Shown here: piece after piece, positions 35,361 through 44,736 of the stretch
How positions within the stretch are numbered: the first letter of the stretch is position 1
Layout of the letters: every line of letters starts with the position of its first letter
Source of the DNA: Oscillospiraceae bacterium
Lineage (GTDB): Bacteria; Bacillota; Clostridia; Oscillospirales; Ruminococcaceae
DNA length: 51,075 nucleotides
Reading direction: 5' to 3'
NCBI GenBank assembly: GCA_009777635.1
Contig: WRLK01000019.1
Coordinates: 1 to 51,075 of the forward strand
Translations under genes and position numbers: made by a program
Notes under the pieces: model-generated
What the model was told of the DNA's origin: nothing
Seen by the model: only the letters and a program-made list of their open reading frames with translations
Databases searched by the model: none

Positions 35361-36656
35361 ATGAAAAAAATAATCGCATTATTTTCCGCCGGTATTATGG
35401 TATTCTCACTTATGGCTTGCTCCGGCGGAGGTGGCAGCGCGTCCAATGACTCTGCACCTAACTCCACGTCCGCGGGCGACAGCGGCGCACAATCCGCCGC
35501 GATAAACTTCGACCAGTTTTCAGGTAGCGGCGACAACGAAAAGTTCCTGATTGAAATGATTGACCGTTATAAAGACCAAAACCCACATGTGGATATCAAG
35601 CTTCAATCCTATGGCTACGACGATTATTTTACACAGCTCAGCGCGAAGGTAGCGGCGGGAAGAGCGCCTGACGTATTTGAACTGAACTACGAAAACTTTG
35701 TGGCATACGCGGGCAACGGCTCGTTAAAATCGCTTGACGGCACGGGGATTGACACGTCCGTGTATAACGATATGGCGCTGAAAGCGTTTTCTAAAGACGG
35801 CGTGCAACTTGGCGTGCCCAACAGCTTCTCCAATGTTATTTTGATTTACAACAAGGAACTGTTTGACCGGGCCGGTATCGCGTACCCCACCAACGACTGG
35901 AAATGGGCGGATGCAATGGCGGCGGCAGAAACAATCCGAGCCCTTGATGATAACATATACGGCTACTTTCACCCGTTGTCTTTCCATGAGTTTTACAAGA
36001 CTGTGGCGCAAAACGACGGCGGATTTTTAAGCGCGGACGGCAGTTCATTCACATTTAACACCCCGCAGAACATAGAAACCCTTACTTATATGGTTGATAT
36101 GCAGCTTAAAACAAACGTAATGCCGACAGAGGCGCAGTTAGGCGGAATGGGCGACTGGGATTTATTTAAATCCGGGCGGCTCGGCATGATTATCAACGGG
36201 ATATGGGCATTCCCCGATTTTACGAGAGACTGTGATTTTGAATGGGATATCGTCGTGGAACCCGGCAATATCAGGAAAGCTACGCACTTTTTCTCCAACG
36301 GTTATGTTGTGGGCAATGAATCCGGTGTTGCGGAAGAAGCTGCAAAATTCATCACATTTATTTCATCTAATCCCGAAGCCACACAAATCCGCCTTGACGC
36401 CGCATGGGAATTGCCCCCTGTAAACGACGACAGCATCATCTCTCAATACAAAGCGAAAACCCCGCCGGCAAACCGGGAAGCCGTTTTCCAAAGCTTGGAT
36501 TACCTTGTTACGCCCCCCGTCATCAGCCAGTTTGCAGAATTGCAAGACATCGTGGGCAGACATTTAAGCGATGCGGCAAACGGGATCATGACCCCGGAAG
36601 AATGCCTTGAATCATTGCAGGCCGAATGTGAATCAAGGATAGATTTATCGAAGTAA
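35361..36656 (+). CDS. MalE-type alpha-glucoside-binding lipoprotein
   Basis: A 431-residue family-1 solute-binding protein. The lipoprotein signal ends SLMAC (Cys20), followed by a Gly/Ser linker. The mature protein has the family pattern of a binding cleft (GRAPDVFELNYENF; FKSGRLGMIINGIWAF). Ribosome site ATGGAGG. It heads an operon of two permeases, a GH31 and a GH13 enzyme, so alpha-linked gluco-oligosaccharides are the likely ligand. Confidence 0.9.
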   Translation: MKKIIALFSAGIMVFSLMACSGGGGSASNDSAPNSTSAGDSGAQSAAINFDQFSGSGDNEKFLIEMIDRYKDQNPHVDIKLQSYGYDDYFTQLSAKVAAGRAPDVFELNYENFVAYAGNGSLKSLDGTGIDTSVYNDMALKAFSKDGVQLGVPNSFSNVILIYNKELFDRAGIAYPTNDWKWADAMAAAETIRALDDNIYGYFHPLSFHEFYKTVAQNDGGFLSADGSSFTFNTPQNIETLTYMVDMQLKTNVMPTEAQLGGMGDWDLFKSGRLGMIINGIWAFPDFTRDCDFEWDIVVEPGNIRKATHFFSNGYVVGNESGVAEEAAKFITFISSNPEATQIRLDAAWELPPVNDDSIISQYKAKTPPANREAVFQSLDYLVTPPVISQFAELQDIVGRHLSDAANGIMTPEECLESLQAECESRIDLSK

Positions 36657-36666
36657 GGTGGTTTTT

Positions 36667-37587
36667 ATGAAAATTGCAAAAACAAATAACGGCTTGATTG
36701 CGCTCATGTTTCTGCTGCCCAGCTTGATTGGATTTGCAGTTTTCAGCGTTCTGCCGATGATTGTATCAATGGCGGTCAGCCTGTCGAGCTGGGACGGTCT
36801 GAGCAAGCTAATACTCTTTGACGATGTATCGGGATTTTTTCAGGAGTTTGGGATCGGAGTTGCGAACTATTCCAATATTTTCGCAACTCCGGAGCTGTAC
36901 CAAGTCTTGGGCAACACCTTAAAATTTGTTGCCATGTACATTCCCCTTATGCTTATCGCCGCCATGAGCGTTGGCCTTATATTGGCTAAAGGGCGGCGGG
37001 GAAGCGGCGTATTGCGAATTTTGTACTACATACCCGTCATTACGTCGTGGGTTGCCGGCGCGCTGATATGGAGATGGGCATTCAGCCCGGAATACGGGAT
37101 TATAAACGAGATTTTAAAGATTTTTGGCATATCGGGTCCACTTTGGCTGCAAAGCGCGCAGTGGGCAATGCCGGGCATCGTGCTGGCAAGTGTTTGGAAG
37201 GACATGGGATATTTCGGATTGATGCTGTTCGCGGGACTGCGAAGCATTGACGCCGGCTACTATGAAGCGGCTTCTATTGACGGCGCAGGCAAAATCCGGC
37301 AGTTTTTCAACGTAACCCTGCCTATGCTCTCTCCCACCCTGTTTTTCGTTATCATCATCAATATTATCAATTCTCTGCAAATTTTCCCGCAGGTAATGGT
37401 TATGACTCCCGGCGGCGGACCCGGCGGCTCAACCATGGTTATGGTCGAGCGAATTTATACCCGCGCGTTCTCGTATTATCAAATGGGCTATGCAAGTGCG
37501 CTTAGCTGGATACTGTTTGTTGTAATTTTTCTGTTTACGTTTATCCAAATGCAACTGCAAAAAAGGTGGGTGACTTATGACGTCTAA
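36667..37587 (+). CDS. MalF-type sugar ABC permease (GH31/GH13 operon)
   Basis: A 306-residue permease with six hydrophobic segments and the EAA loop EAASIDGAGKIRQFFNVTLP. The ATG at 36667 follows AAGGTGG; a GTG three codons earlier overlaps that site and is less likely. The stop overlaps the MalG-type start by 11 nt. Confidence 0.9.
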   Translation: MKIAKTNNGLIALMFLLPSLIGFAVFSVLPMIVSMAVSLSSWDGLSKLILFDDVSGFFQEFGIGVANYSNIFATPELYQVLGNTLKFVAMYIPLMLIAAMSVGLILAKGRRGSGVLRILYYIPVITSWVAGALIWRWAFSPEYGIINEILKIFGISGPLWLQSAQWAMPGIVLASVWKDMGYFGLMLFAGLRSIDAGYYEAASIDGAGKIRQFFNVTLPMLSPTLFFVIIINIINSLQIFPQVMVMTPGGGPGGSTMVMVERIYTRAFSYYQMGYASALSWILFVVIFLFTFIQMQLQKRWVTYDV

Positions 37588-38410
37588 TGCAAAAAAGATT
37601 TTGGGCGCTCTCGTGTACTGGCTGTTTGCCGGAATCATCGCGGTGATGGTGTGCATACCGTTTTTCTGGATGGTTTCCACATCGCTGAAAAGCCGTGGTG
37701 CGCTGATGAGCATACCAATGGAATGGTTGCCGAAAGAACCCACCCTGGACGCATACCAGAAGCTATTTGAAATTCCTTTTTTCGCAAAGTCCATATTCAA
37801 CAGCCTGTATATGGCTGTTACCTGCACGGTCGCGCAGTTATTGTTTGCGTCAATGGCGGCGTTTGCGCTTACAAAAATCCGGTTCAAGGGTCAGAACGCG
37901 GTGTTTTCCCTTTACATCACCGCATTGATGATTCCTGTGCAGATTACGTTTATCCCGATTTTCATCATTTTGACCAGGATGAACCTGACAAACAACTTAA
38001 ACACGTTTATCCTTTTCCACCTGTTCAACGCATTTGCGATTTTCATGCTGCGCCAAAGGATGATGACGATACACAACGCAATGGTTGAAGCCGCGCTGAT
38101 TGACGGCGCCGGATGGTGGCGTATCTTTTTCCAAATCATTATGCCCCTTTGCGGGGGCGCGTTGGCGACTTTGGCAATCCTCTCATTTATGAGCGTATGG
38201 AATGATTATCTTCTTCCCCTTGTACTGTTAAGCGACCGTGCAAAGGCTACGCTGCCCATTATATTAAGCGGCTTGAGCGGGCAGTATCAAAACCAGTTTA
38301 ACCTGATGATGGCAGGCGCGCTTGTATCTATCATACCGATATTGATACTTTATGTATGCGTGCAGGGGCAATTCAAAGAGGGTATGACCGTTGGGAGTGT
38401 GAAAGGCTAA
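37577..38410 (+). CDS. MalG-type sugar ABC permease (GH31/GH13 operon)
   Basis: A 277-residue permease with six hydrophobic segments and the EAA loop EAALIDGAGWWRIFFQIIMP, ending in EGMTVGSVKG. Its TAA shares one base with the GH31 ATG (TAATG), indicating coupled translation of transporter and glycosidase. No ATPase gene is in the operon. Confidence 0.9.
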   Translation: MTSNAKKILGALVYWLFAGIIAVMVCIPFFWMVSTSLKSRGALMSIPMEWLPKEPTLDAYQKLFEIPFFAKSIFNSLYMAVTCTVAQLLFASMAAFALTKIRFKGQNAVFSLYITALMIPVQITFIPIFIILTRMNLTNNLNTFILFHLFNAFAIFMLRQRMMTIHNAMVEAALIDGAGWWRIFFQIIMPLCGGALATLAILSFMSVWNDYLLPLVLLSDRAKATLPIILSGLSGQYQNQFNLMMAGALVSIIPILILYVCVQGQFKEGMTVGSVKG

Positions 38411-40173
38411 TGGAAAAGTTTATATGGAACGGCTTGGAAAAACACGAATTTACATTCTCGGGTGGCAGCGCAAAGCTGCTGCCCGAAAACGGCGCTTTGC
38501 GGATTCATTTGCCGTACTCGGCGGCGTTTGGCGGCGGCGAACGATTCCACACGATCAACCTCAAGGGCTATACTGTTGATATTGCGGTAGAAGAAAAATT
38601 CTGTGAGCAAGGTGAGAAAACATACTGCCCCGCGCCATTCTTTTTCACGGACAGCGGCTTTGGCTTGTATGCCGCGACGGGTTCCGCTATGCGCTTTATC
38701 TTCAACGAGGATTCGATTGTTCTTACAGGTATACCGACCGGCACTGAAATCACATTGTTTTCCGGTGCGTCACAAACAATTATCGCAGAATATATGTCTA
38801 TTTTTGGCGAGTCGGTGCTTCCGCCAAGCTGGGTTTTTTTGCCGTGGATCTCAGCAAACCACTGGGATACGCAGGAAAAGACGGAAAAGCAAATCGAATT
38901 GCTGAAAAAATATGATTTTCCGGCAGGGGTTATTGTTTTGGAAGCGTGGAGCGATGAAGCGACGTTTTATATTTTTAATGGCGCAAAGTATACCCCAAAG
39001 CCTGATGGTGCATTTACTTTTGAGGACTTTTCATTCCCGGAAGACGGCCCGTGGCCAAACCCAAAGGCAATGATTGAAAAGCTCCACGAAGCGGGGTTGC
39101 ATGTTGTTTTATGGCAGATTCCCGTATACAAAAAACAAGGGCCGGACGAAATCCAAAACCAGCAAAACGACCTTGACCGTGAAAGTGCCGAAAAACTCGG
39201 GCTTTGCGTAAGATGCACAGAAGGCTTGCCCTATACGATACCGGAGGGAAACTGGTTTGCCGGTTCCATGATTCCCGATTTTACCAATCCTGAAGCAAAG
39301 CAGGACTGGTTTCGCAAGCGCCAATATCTTCTTGACATCGGCGTGGACGGCTTTAAAACGGATGGCGGCGAATTTATCTATCGGGATGATTTGCGTTTTC
39401 ACAACGGGCTAGACGGCGCCGAAATGAAAAACAGCTACCCGCAATGTTATGCGAAGGCTTATACAAAATTTCTTGATAAGAATCATGTTTTGTTCAGCCG
39501 TGCGGGATATGCCGGACAGCATACGACACCGATGCTCTGGGCGGGCGACCAGAAATCCACTTTTGATGAATTGCGCTCGCAGTTAAGGGCGGGGCTTTCC
39601 GCCGCGATGAGCGGTATCATATTCTGGGGCTTTGATATCGGCGGGTTTGCGGGCGAGCTGCCCAATGCGGATTTGTACCTGCGCGCGACCCAAATGGCGT
39701 GCTTCTGCCCTGTCATGCAATGGCATTCCGAGCCGGACGGCGGACAGTTTAAAGAAGTGATGGCAACGCAGAACGCAAACAACGAACGCAGCCCCTGGAA
39801 TATTGCAAATCGAAGCGGCAGCGATGCTTTGCTGGAACGCCTGCGTTTTTATCACAAGCTCAGAGAAGAATTCGCACCATATATTTATGAACAAGCAAAG
39901 ATATGCGTTGCAGAAAACCGTCCTTTGATTTATCCTTTGGCGTATGCCCATATGGATGATGCTGAAACCCACGATATTACAGACGAATTTATGCTCGGAA
40001 GCGATTTTTTGATAGCTCCGATTGTGCAGGAAAACACGACAACGCGAGATATTTATTTGCCGGAGGGCACATGGCAGGATTATTGGAGCAAAGAGGAATA
40101 TACAGGCCGGCAGACGATTTCGTTCAGCCATGAATGGCATATTCCTGTCTACCGCAGAAAAGAAATATTATAG
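38410..40173 (+). CDS. GH31 alpha-glucosidase/alpha-xylosidase
   Basis: A 587-residue cytoplasmic GH31 enzyme. The nucleophile is Asp318 in GVDGFKTDGGE and the probable acid/base is Asp380 in MLWAGDQKSTF; SGIIFWGFDIGGF and the WHSEPD segment complete the barrel. It is shorter than YicI-type enzymes (about 770), mainly through a compact N-terminal domain. GH31 members hydrolyse alpha-glucosides, alpha-xylosides or sulfoquinovosides; the neighbouring GH65 and GH13 genes favour alpha-glucosides. The start at MEKFIWN is fixed by the TAATG overlap. Confidence 0.88.
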   Translation: MEKFIWNGLEKHEFTFSGGSAKLLPENGALRIHLPYSAAFGGGERFHTINLKGYTVDIAVEEKFCEQGEKTYCPAPFFFTDSGFGLYAATGSAMRFIFNEDSIVLTGIPTGTEITLFSGASQTIIAEYMSIFGESVLPPSWVFLPWISANHWDTQEKTEKQIELLKKYDFPAGVIVLEAWSDEATFYIFNGAKYTPKPDGAFTFEDFSFPEDGPWPNPKAMIEKLHEAGLHVVLWQIPVYKKQGPDEIQNQQNDLDRESAEKLGLCVRCTEGLPYTIPEGNWFAGSMIPDFTNPEAKQDWFRKRQYLLDIGVDGFKTDGGEFIYRDDLRFHNGLDGAEMKNSYPQCYAKAYTKFLDKNHVLFSRAGYAGQHTTPMLWAGDQKSTFDELRSQLRAGLSAAMSGIIFWGFDIGGFAGELPNADLYLRATQMACFCPVMQWHSEPDGGQFKEVMATQNANNERSPWNIANRSGSDALLERLRFYHKLREEFAPYIYEQAKICVAENRPLIYPLAYAHMDDAETHDITDEFMLGSDFLIAPIVQENTTTRDIYLPEGTWQDYWSKEEYTGRQTISFSHEWHIPVYRRKEIL

Positions 40174-40186
40174 GGAGGCATGTATT

Positions 40187-41866
40187 ATGAAACAGACCCA
40201 ATGGTGGAAGAAAGCAGTTGTGTATCAAATATACCCTCGAAGCTTTTGTGATTCAAACGGCGATGGGATAGGCGATATCCCCGGCATCACAAGCAAGCTT
40301 GATTACCTGAAAACGCTGGGAATTGACGTCATCTGGCTTTCCCCTGTTTACGCGTCGCCGGGCGACGACAATGGCTATGACATTTCGGATTACCGCGCCA
40401 TCAACCCTGAATTCGGCACGATGGCTGACTTTGATGAGATGCTGGCGCAGGCTCATAAACGCGGGATTAGAATCATCATGGATTTGGTCGTGAACCATAG
40501 CTCCGATGAGCATGAGTGGTTCATCCAAAGCCGAAAGGATAAAACAAACCCCTATCGTGATTACTATTACTGGCGCGACGGCAAAGACGGCGCCCCGCCA
40601 AACAACTGGGGGAGTGTGTTCTCCGGCCCTGCATGGGATTGCGATGAGAATAGCGGGCAATATTATCTGCACCTTTTCAGTAAAAAACAGCCGGACTTGA
40701 ACTGGGAAAACCCCATTGTACGCGAAGAAATCTACGATATGATGCGCTGGTGGCTTGATAAAGGCGTGGACGGCTTCCGCATGGACGTCATCAGCTTTAT
40801 TTCAAAAGTACAGGGATTGCCCGACGGGCCTGTTTCAGAGGGCATGTTGTATGGCGATTTCGGTCCATATTCGGTGAATGGTCCGAGAGTACACGAGTTT
40901 TTACGCGAAATGAACTGTGAGGTTTTGTCTAAATACGATGTCATGACTGTTGGCGAAACCGCAGGCGTTACAATTGAAGAAGCGAAAAAATATGCCGCTG
41001 CCGATTTGAGAGAGCTGTCCATGGTGTTTCAGTTTGAGCATTCATGCCTTGTCGTGAAGGACGGCACGAAGTGGAGCGACAAAAAAATTGACCTGCGCGA
41101 GTTAAAGCAGGTCATGGCGAAGTGGCAAACCGGTCTTGAGGGCAAAGCGTGGAACAGCCTGTACTGGGAAAATCACGACCAACCGAGGAGCATTTCGCGG
41201 TATGGCGATGATGGCGAGTACTGGGAAAAAAGCGCAAAAACACTAGCCGTATGCCTTCACATGATGCAGGGGACGCCATATATTTATCAAGGACAGGAAA
41301 TTGGCATGACAAACACGGTTTTTAACAGCCCCGATGATTTCCGTGACATTGAGGCAATCAACGCATACCATGAGTTTACACAGGAAAAGGGCATTCCCGA
41401 GGACGTGATGATGCGCAGGATTGCGAAAGAGGGCAGAGACAACGCCCGCACCCCCATGCAATGGGATGATAGTCATTCAGCAGGATTTACAAGCGGCGAA
41501 CCGTGGATTCAGGCAAACCCCAACTACAAGGAAATCAATGCACAAAAACAAGTTGGCGATACAAAGTCAATTTTTGCAACGTATCAAGCGATGATTCGTT
41601 TACGCAAGGAGTTTGATGTTGTCACAAACGGCAAATTCATACTGCTTGACCCTGACGGCGACAAGCATTTTTCATACATCAGAGAAACCGGCAACGAAAA
41701 GCTACTTATTGCTTGCAATTTTACAAGAGAAGAAATACAAGTTGAAGTGCCCGAAGATATGCAGGGTTCTGAAGTCTTGTATTGTAACTATGAGACGAAT
41801 CCATCAGGTAAAATGCCGGCTCTCAGACCGTGGGAATCAATCGTGCTTTATAAGCTAAAAAAATAA
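40187..41866 (+). CDS. GH13 oligo-1,6-glucosidase-type enzyme
   Basis: A 559-residue GH13 protein of the MalL/oligo-1,6-glucosidase type, starting WWKKAVVYQIYPRSF with the calcium loop DSNGDGIGD. Catalytic residues are Asp200 (GVDGFRMDV), Glu257 (TVGETAG) and Asp331 (ENHDQPR). Val201 directly follows the nucleophile; in this family valine there marks alpha-1,6 preference (isomaltase), whereas threonine marks maltases. The ATG at 40187 has GGGAGG. It fits utilisation of isomalto-oligosaccharides or panose. Confidence 0.93.
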   Translation: MKQTQWWKKAVVYQIYPRSFCDSNGDGIGDIPGITSKLDYLKTLGIDVIWLSPVYASPGDDNGYDISDYRAINPEFGTMADFDEMLAQAHKRGIRIIMDLVVNHSSDEHEWFIQSRKDKTNPYRDYYYWRDGKDGAPPNNWGSVFSGPAWDCDENSGQYYLHLFSKKQPDLNWENPIVREEIYDMMRWWLDKGVDGFRMDVISFISKVQGLPDGPVSEGMLYGDFGPYSVNGPRVHEFLREMNCEVLSKYDVMTVGETAGVTIEEAKKYAAADLRELSMVFQFEHSCLVVKDGTKWSDKKIDLRELKQVMAKWQTGLEGKAWNSLYWENHDQPRSISRYGDDGEYWEKSAKTLAVCLHMMQGTPYIYQGQEIGMTNTVFNSPDDFRDIEAINAYHEFTQEKGIPEDVMMRRIAKEGRDNARTPMQWDDSHSAGFTSGEPWIQANPNYKEINAQKQVGDTKSIFATYQAMIRLRKEFDVVTNGKFILLDPDGDKHFSYIRETGNEKLLIACNFTREEIQVEVPEDMQGSEVLYCNYETNPSGKMPALRPWESIVLYKLKK

Positions 41867-41890
41867 TTTTGAATATGATTCTGGGTTATG

Positions 41891-41919
41891 TGGCGTTATC
41901 CGGTGTTCGGGTAACGCCA
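41891..41919 (+). terminator. Hairpin after the GH13 gene
   Basis: A 12-bp stem with one G-U pair (TGGCGTTATCCG with CGGGTAACGCCA, GTGTT loop) lies 25 nt after the GH13 stop. There is no T run, so it is an imperfect terminator or an mRNA-stabilising stem. The remaining ~150 nt to the next gene show no convincing gene or promoter. Confidence 0.5.
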
Positions 41920-42073
41920 ACACTGCTTTCATCCCGATGCATGTTCTTGCTTTTCTGTTTTGAAAGAAGTACAATGATTGTAGTTTTTTGTATCCATTAT
42001 TCAGCTTTAGTATGCGGCGCTATAAGCTTCGCGATTGCATATTTATTGTACGATAAAGAGGAGGCAACCCCTT

Positions 42074-42901
42074 TTGGATAATCTGTATTCAGTTTTATTG
42101 GTAGACGATGAGCCGACGATATTAAATGGCATGACGGACACCTATGATTGGAAAACCCCCGGATTTTATGTCTGCGGTACGGCGGAAAGCGGAGAGTCCG
42201 CGTTGGAAAAGATCAAAGAAAACTCGCCGGACGTAATAATGGCGGATATACGTATGCACAATATGGACGGGCTGGAACTGATCCGGCAAGCGCAGAAAAT
42301 CAGCGATCAGATGGAATATGTTGTCATCAGCGCCTATCGGGATTTTAACTATGCGCAGACAGCATGTTCTCTCGGTGTATTTTCCTACTTGTTGAAACCG
42401 TTTTCCGACAGCGAGTTTCTTTCAGTGATGAACCCTTTAAAAGAATACCTTGACCGCAAAAGCGTAGAGCGCCAGATTCTCAGATTGTATGATCTTTATA
42501 GAGACGACATACTCATTATTAAAAAACACAACGAACGTATCCGCGATGACGATGGAACAACTGGCGATTATCTGCGTAAAGCTATGCTTTATATTGAAAA
42601 GCACATTGACGACCCCGGCATTTCGGTGGTGACGGCTGCCGAGGCTTTGCACCTAAACGCGACATATTTCGGCAGGATATTCAAGCAGGGCGTAGGCAAA
42701 TCCTTTCGCGAAACTTTGCAGTTCCATAGGATTGAAAAAGCAACGCTCTTGCTAATGACGACAAAAATGACGGTAACAGAGGTAGCATACGCCGTCGGAG
42801 TGGACAACCTTCCGTATTTTTCAAGCCAGTTCAAGAAACTGACTGGGATACTTCCGAGCGAAATTAAAGGAGGCCAGAGTCTTGAAGCTTACGAAGAATA
42901 A
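42074..42901 (+). CDS. YesN-type response regulator (REC-AraC), short linker
   Basis: A 275-residue regulator: receiver domain with DDE (11-13), Asp58 (MADIRMHNMDG) and Lys108 (LLKPF), then, after only about 50 residues, an AraC double helix-turn-helix (VVTAAEALHLNATYFGRIF; VTEVAYAVGVDNLPYFSSQF). The usual proline after the phosphorylation loop (IRMP) is histidine here. The start is TTG 42074, 9 nt after GAGGAGG; an in-frame ATG further upstream lacks a site. It overlaps the kinase gene by 20 nt. Confidence 0.88.
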   Translation: MDNLYSVLLVDDEPTILNGMTDTYDWKTPGFYVCGTAESGESALEKIKENSPDVIMADIRMHNMDGLELIRQAQKISDQMEYVVISAYRDFNYAQTACSLGVFSYLLKPFSDSEFLSVMNPLKEYLDRKSVERQILRLYDLYRDDILIIKKHNERIRDDDGTTGDYLRKAMLYIEKHIDDPGISVVTAAEALHLNATYFGRIFKQGVGKSFRETLQFHRIEKATLLLMTTKMTVTEVAYAVGVDNLPYFSSQFKKLTGILPSEIKGGQSLEAYEE

Positions 42902-44621
42902 GATGCGCAATAAGCTTCTTGTCTGCATTCTATTGCCAATTATAGCTATTTTTATAGTTACGCAAGTCAGTATCGACCGAATCATACGTCCCTATCTCGA
43001 AGAGCTGCTAATTGACAGGACGTTACACATGGCCGAACGACGCGTGGAGCAAATTAATTCGCTGGAAAGCCAGCTTTCAAATACGGCACAAAGCATCATC
43101 GGCAATGAAACTATGCAAATGTCACTTAGCGGTTCGGGATTCGCGCCTGCCCAAATTGAGCGCATCTTGCAACTCCATGTATTTGACAACATCTTAAATA
43201 TAACCTATGTAACCAGCGATTTGAACCATATATACAACGCTTATCCAGCTTATGTGAATTCGCAATGGGTTCTTGAACTTATCCGCAATACTGACTTGAG
43301 CGGGAATTACGCAAAGCCCATATGGATGAAAATAGATCAGGGGAAAGACGGCGAAAGCCGTTTTTATGTGTTGCAAAAACTCAGACACCTTTCGGTTAAC
43401 GTTAGACCCGGATACTTGCTCTATCAAGTACGCCAGGAGCCGCTTGAACGCATTATAACCACAGATGGCGAATCGGAGCGGGTTTTTATCCTCAACAGCG
43501 ACGGCGATATTATGTATCCACGCGGATTCACAACTGATGAGATGTCTATTCCTACGGAAATACTATCCCATGTCGGAGGCATAAGCAATAGAATTTGGCT
43601 GTCCGCAGACAAGGAGTACTTTGCTACCGTTTATACGAGCTTCAGAATAGGTTGGTCTGTGGTTTCCTACGCCAAATATAACGATGTCATGAAACGGTAC
43701 AGCGACATGCAGTCTCTCATAACTTATACGACGGCGCTGATACTGATTGCTAGCTCCGCCTTGATACTCCTTTTGGCATTGCACTATACACGCCCCATAG
43801 TTATAATAACGCGGGCGCTTGCCAGCTTTGAAAACGGCAAATTCCAAACACGGATTGAGAACAGACTGTCTGATGAATTTGAAATCATAAGCGATACCTT
43901 CAATGGCATGGCCGACCGCATTGACACGCTCATCTCCGATGTGGAAAAAAGCCGGGAAGACCTTAAAACAGCCGAACTTGACTCGCTTATGTACCAGATA
44001 AACCCGCACTTTATTTATAATACGCTTAGCAACATGTATATGCTGGCGCGCATGTCGGGCAATGATCAACTTACGCTACTAATACATTCCCTTTCGAGCT
44101 TTTTGCGTATCAGCCTTAGCAAGGGAAGTAGCATCGTAACTGTACAAAGCGAGGTGGAGCATGTTTCCTGCTACCTTATGATCCAACAAGCCCGCTACAA
44201 CGGCTTGTTTACATTTAGCGTCGATGTCAACATCGGTGTGTCACAGCTAACTGTGTTGAAATTCATACTGCAGCCGATAGTCGAAAACTCAATTAGTCAC
44301 GGGTTTTCCGGCATAGCAAACGGCGGTGTGATAGAGGTTAAAGCATACGCGAAGGATAATGGCGTATGCTTTGAAATTTCGGATAATGGTATCGGTATTG
44401 CTTCAGACACCCTTAACGGACTGAACTCGATCGGCCATCTGTCTTCCGATGATTTGCGGAACCTGTTCAGAGAAAGCGAGGGCGGATACGGGATTTGGAA
44501 CGTTATCGCGAGATTACAGCTTTACTATGGAGGCGGGTATCGTTTGACATTCGAGAATACATGTCCCGGAACCAAATGCACAATCTGGATTAAAAACAAA
44601 GGCGATGTCACTATTGCATAA
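42882..44621 (+). CDS. YesM-type sensor histidine kinase
   Basis: A 579-residue kinase: membrane segment about 12-28, extracytoplasmic sensor domain (about 30-278), second segment about 280-300, HAMP (about 300-355), His_kinase with His376 (QINPHFIYNTLS) and HATPase with N-box VENSISHG (467-474) and DNGIGI. The start is TTG 42882 after AAAGGAGG, within the regulator gene. With that regulator it should control the importer genes that follow. The gene order (regulator first) is opposite to the pair at 19347-22163. Confidence 0.92.
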   Translation: MKLTKNKMRNKLLVCILLPIIAIFIVTQVSIDRIIRPYLEELLIDRTLHMAERRVEQINSLESQLSNTAQSIIGNETMQMSLSGSGFAPAQIERILQLHVFDNILNITYVTSDLNHIYNAYPAYVNSQWVLELIRNTDLSGNYAKPIWMKIDQGKDGESRFYVLQKLRHLSVNVRPGYLLYQVRQEPLERIITTDGESERVFILNSDGDIMYPRGFTTDEMSIPTEILSHVGGISNRIWLSADKEYFATVYTSFRIGWSVVSYAKYNDVMKRYSDMQSLITYTTALILIASSALILLLALHYTRPIVIITRALASFENGKFQTRIENRLSDEFEIISDTFNGMADRIDTLISDVEKSREDLKTAELDSLMYQINPHFIYNTLSNMYMLARMSGNDQLTLLIHSLSSFLRISLSKGSSIVTVQSEVEHVSCYLMIQQARYNGLFTFSVDVNIGVSQLTVLKFILQPIVENSISHGFSGIANGGVIEVKAYAKDNGVCFEISDNGIGIASDTLNGLNSIGHLSSDDLRNLFRESEGGYGIWNVIARLQLYYGGGYRLTFENTCPGTKCTIWIKNKGDVTIA

Positions 44622-44736
44622 AATAGTATTGTTTTTGATAATAAATATATTATTTTTATAAGCATTTTTCTTTTGACCGTTGTATGCTTAAATTAGCAAA
44701 GATTTTGTATATATGAAACGGAAAGGAAAATGTCTC

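Noticed and set aside
41869-42081. A 70-codon frame between the GH13 gene and the response regulator
   Set aside because: Start without ribosome site, contains the stable hairpin at 41891-41919, and overlaps the strong ribosome site of the regulator gene; likely non-coding.
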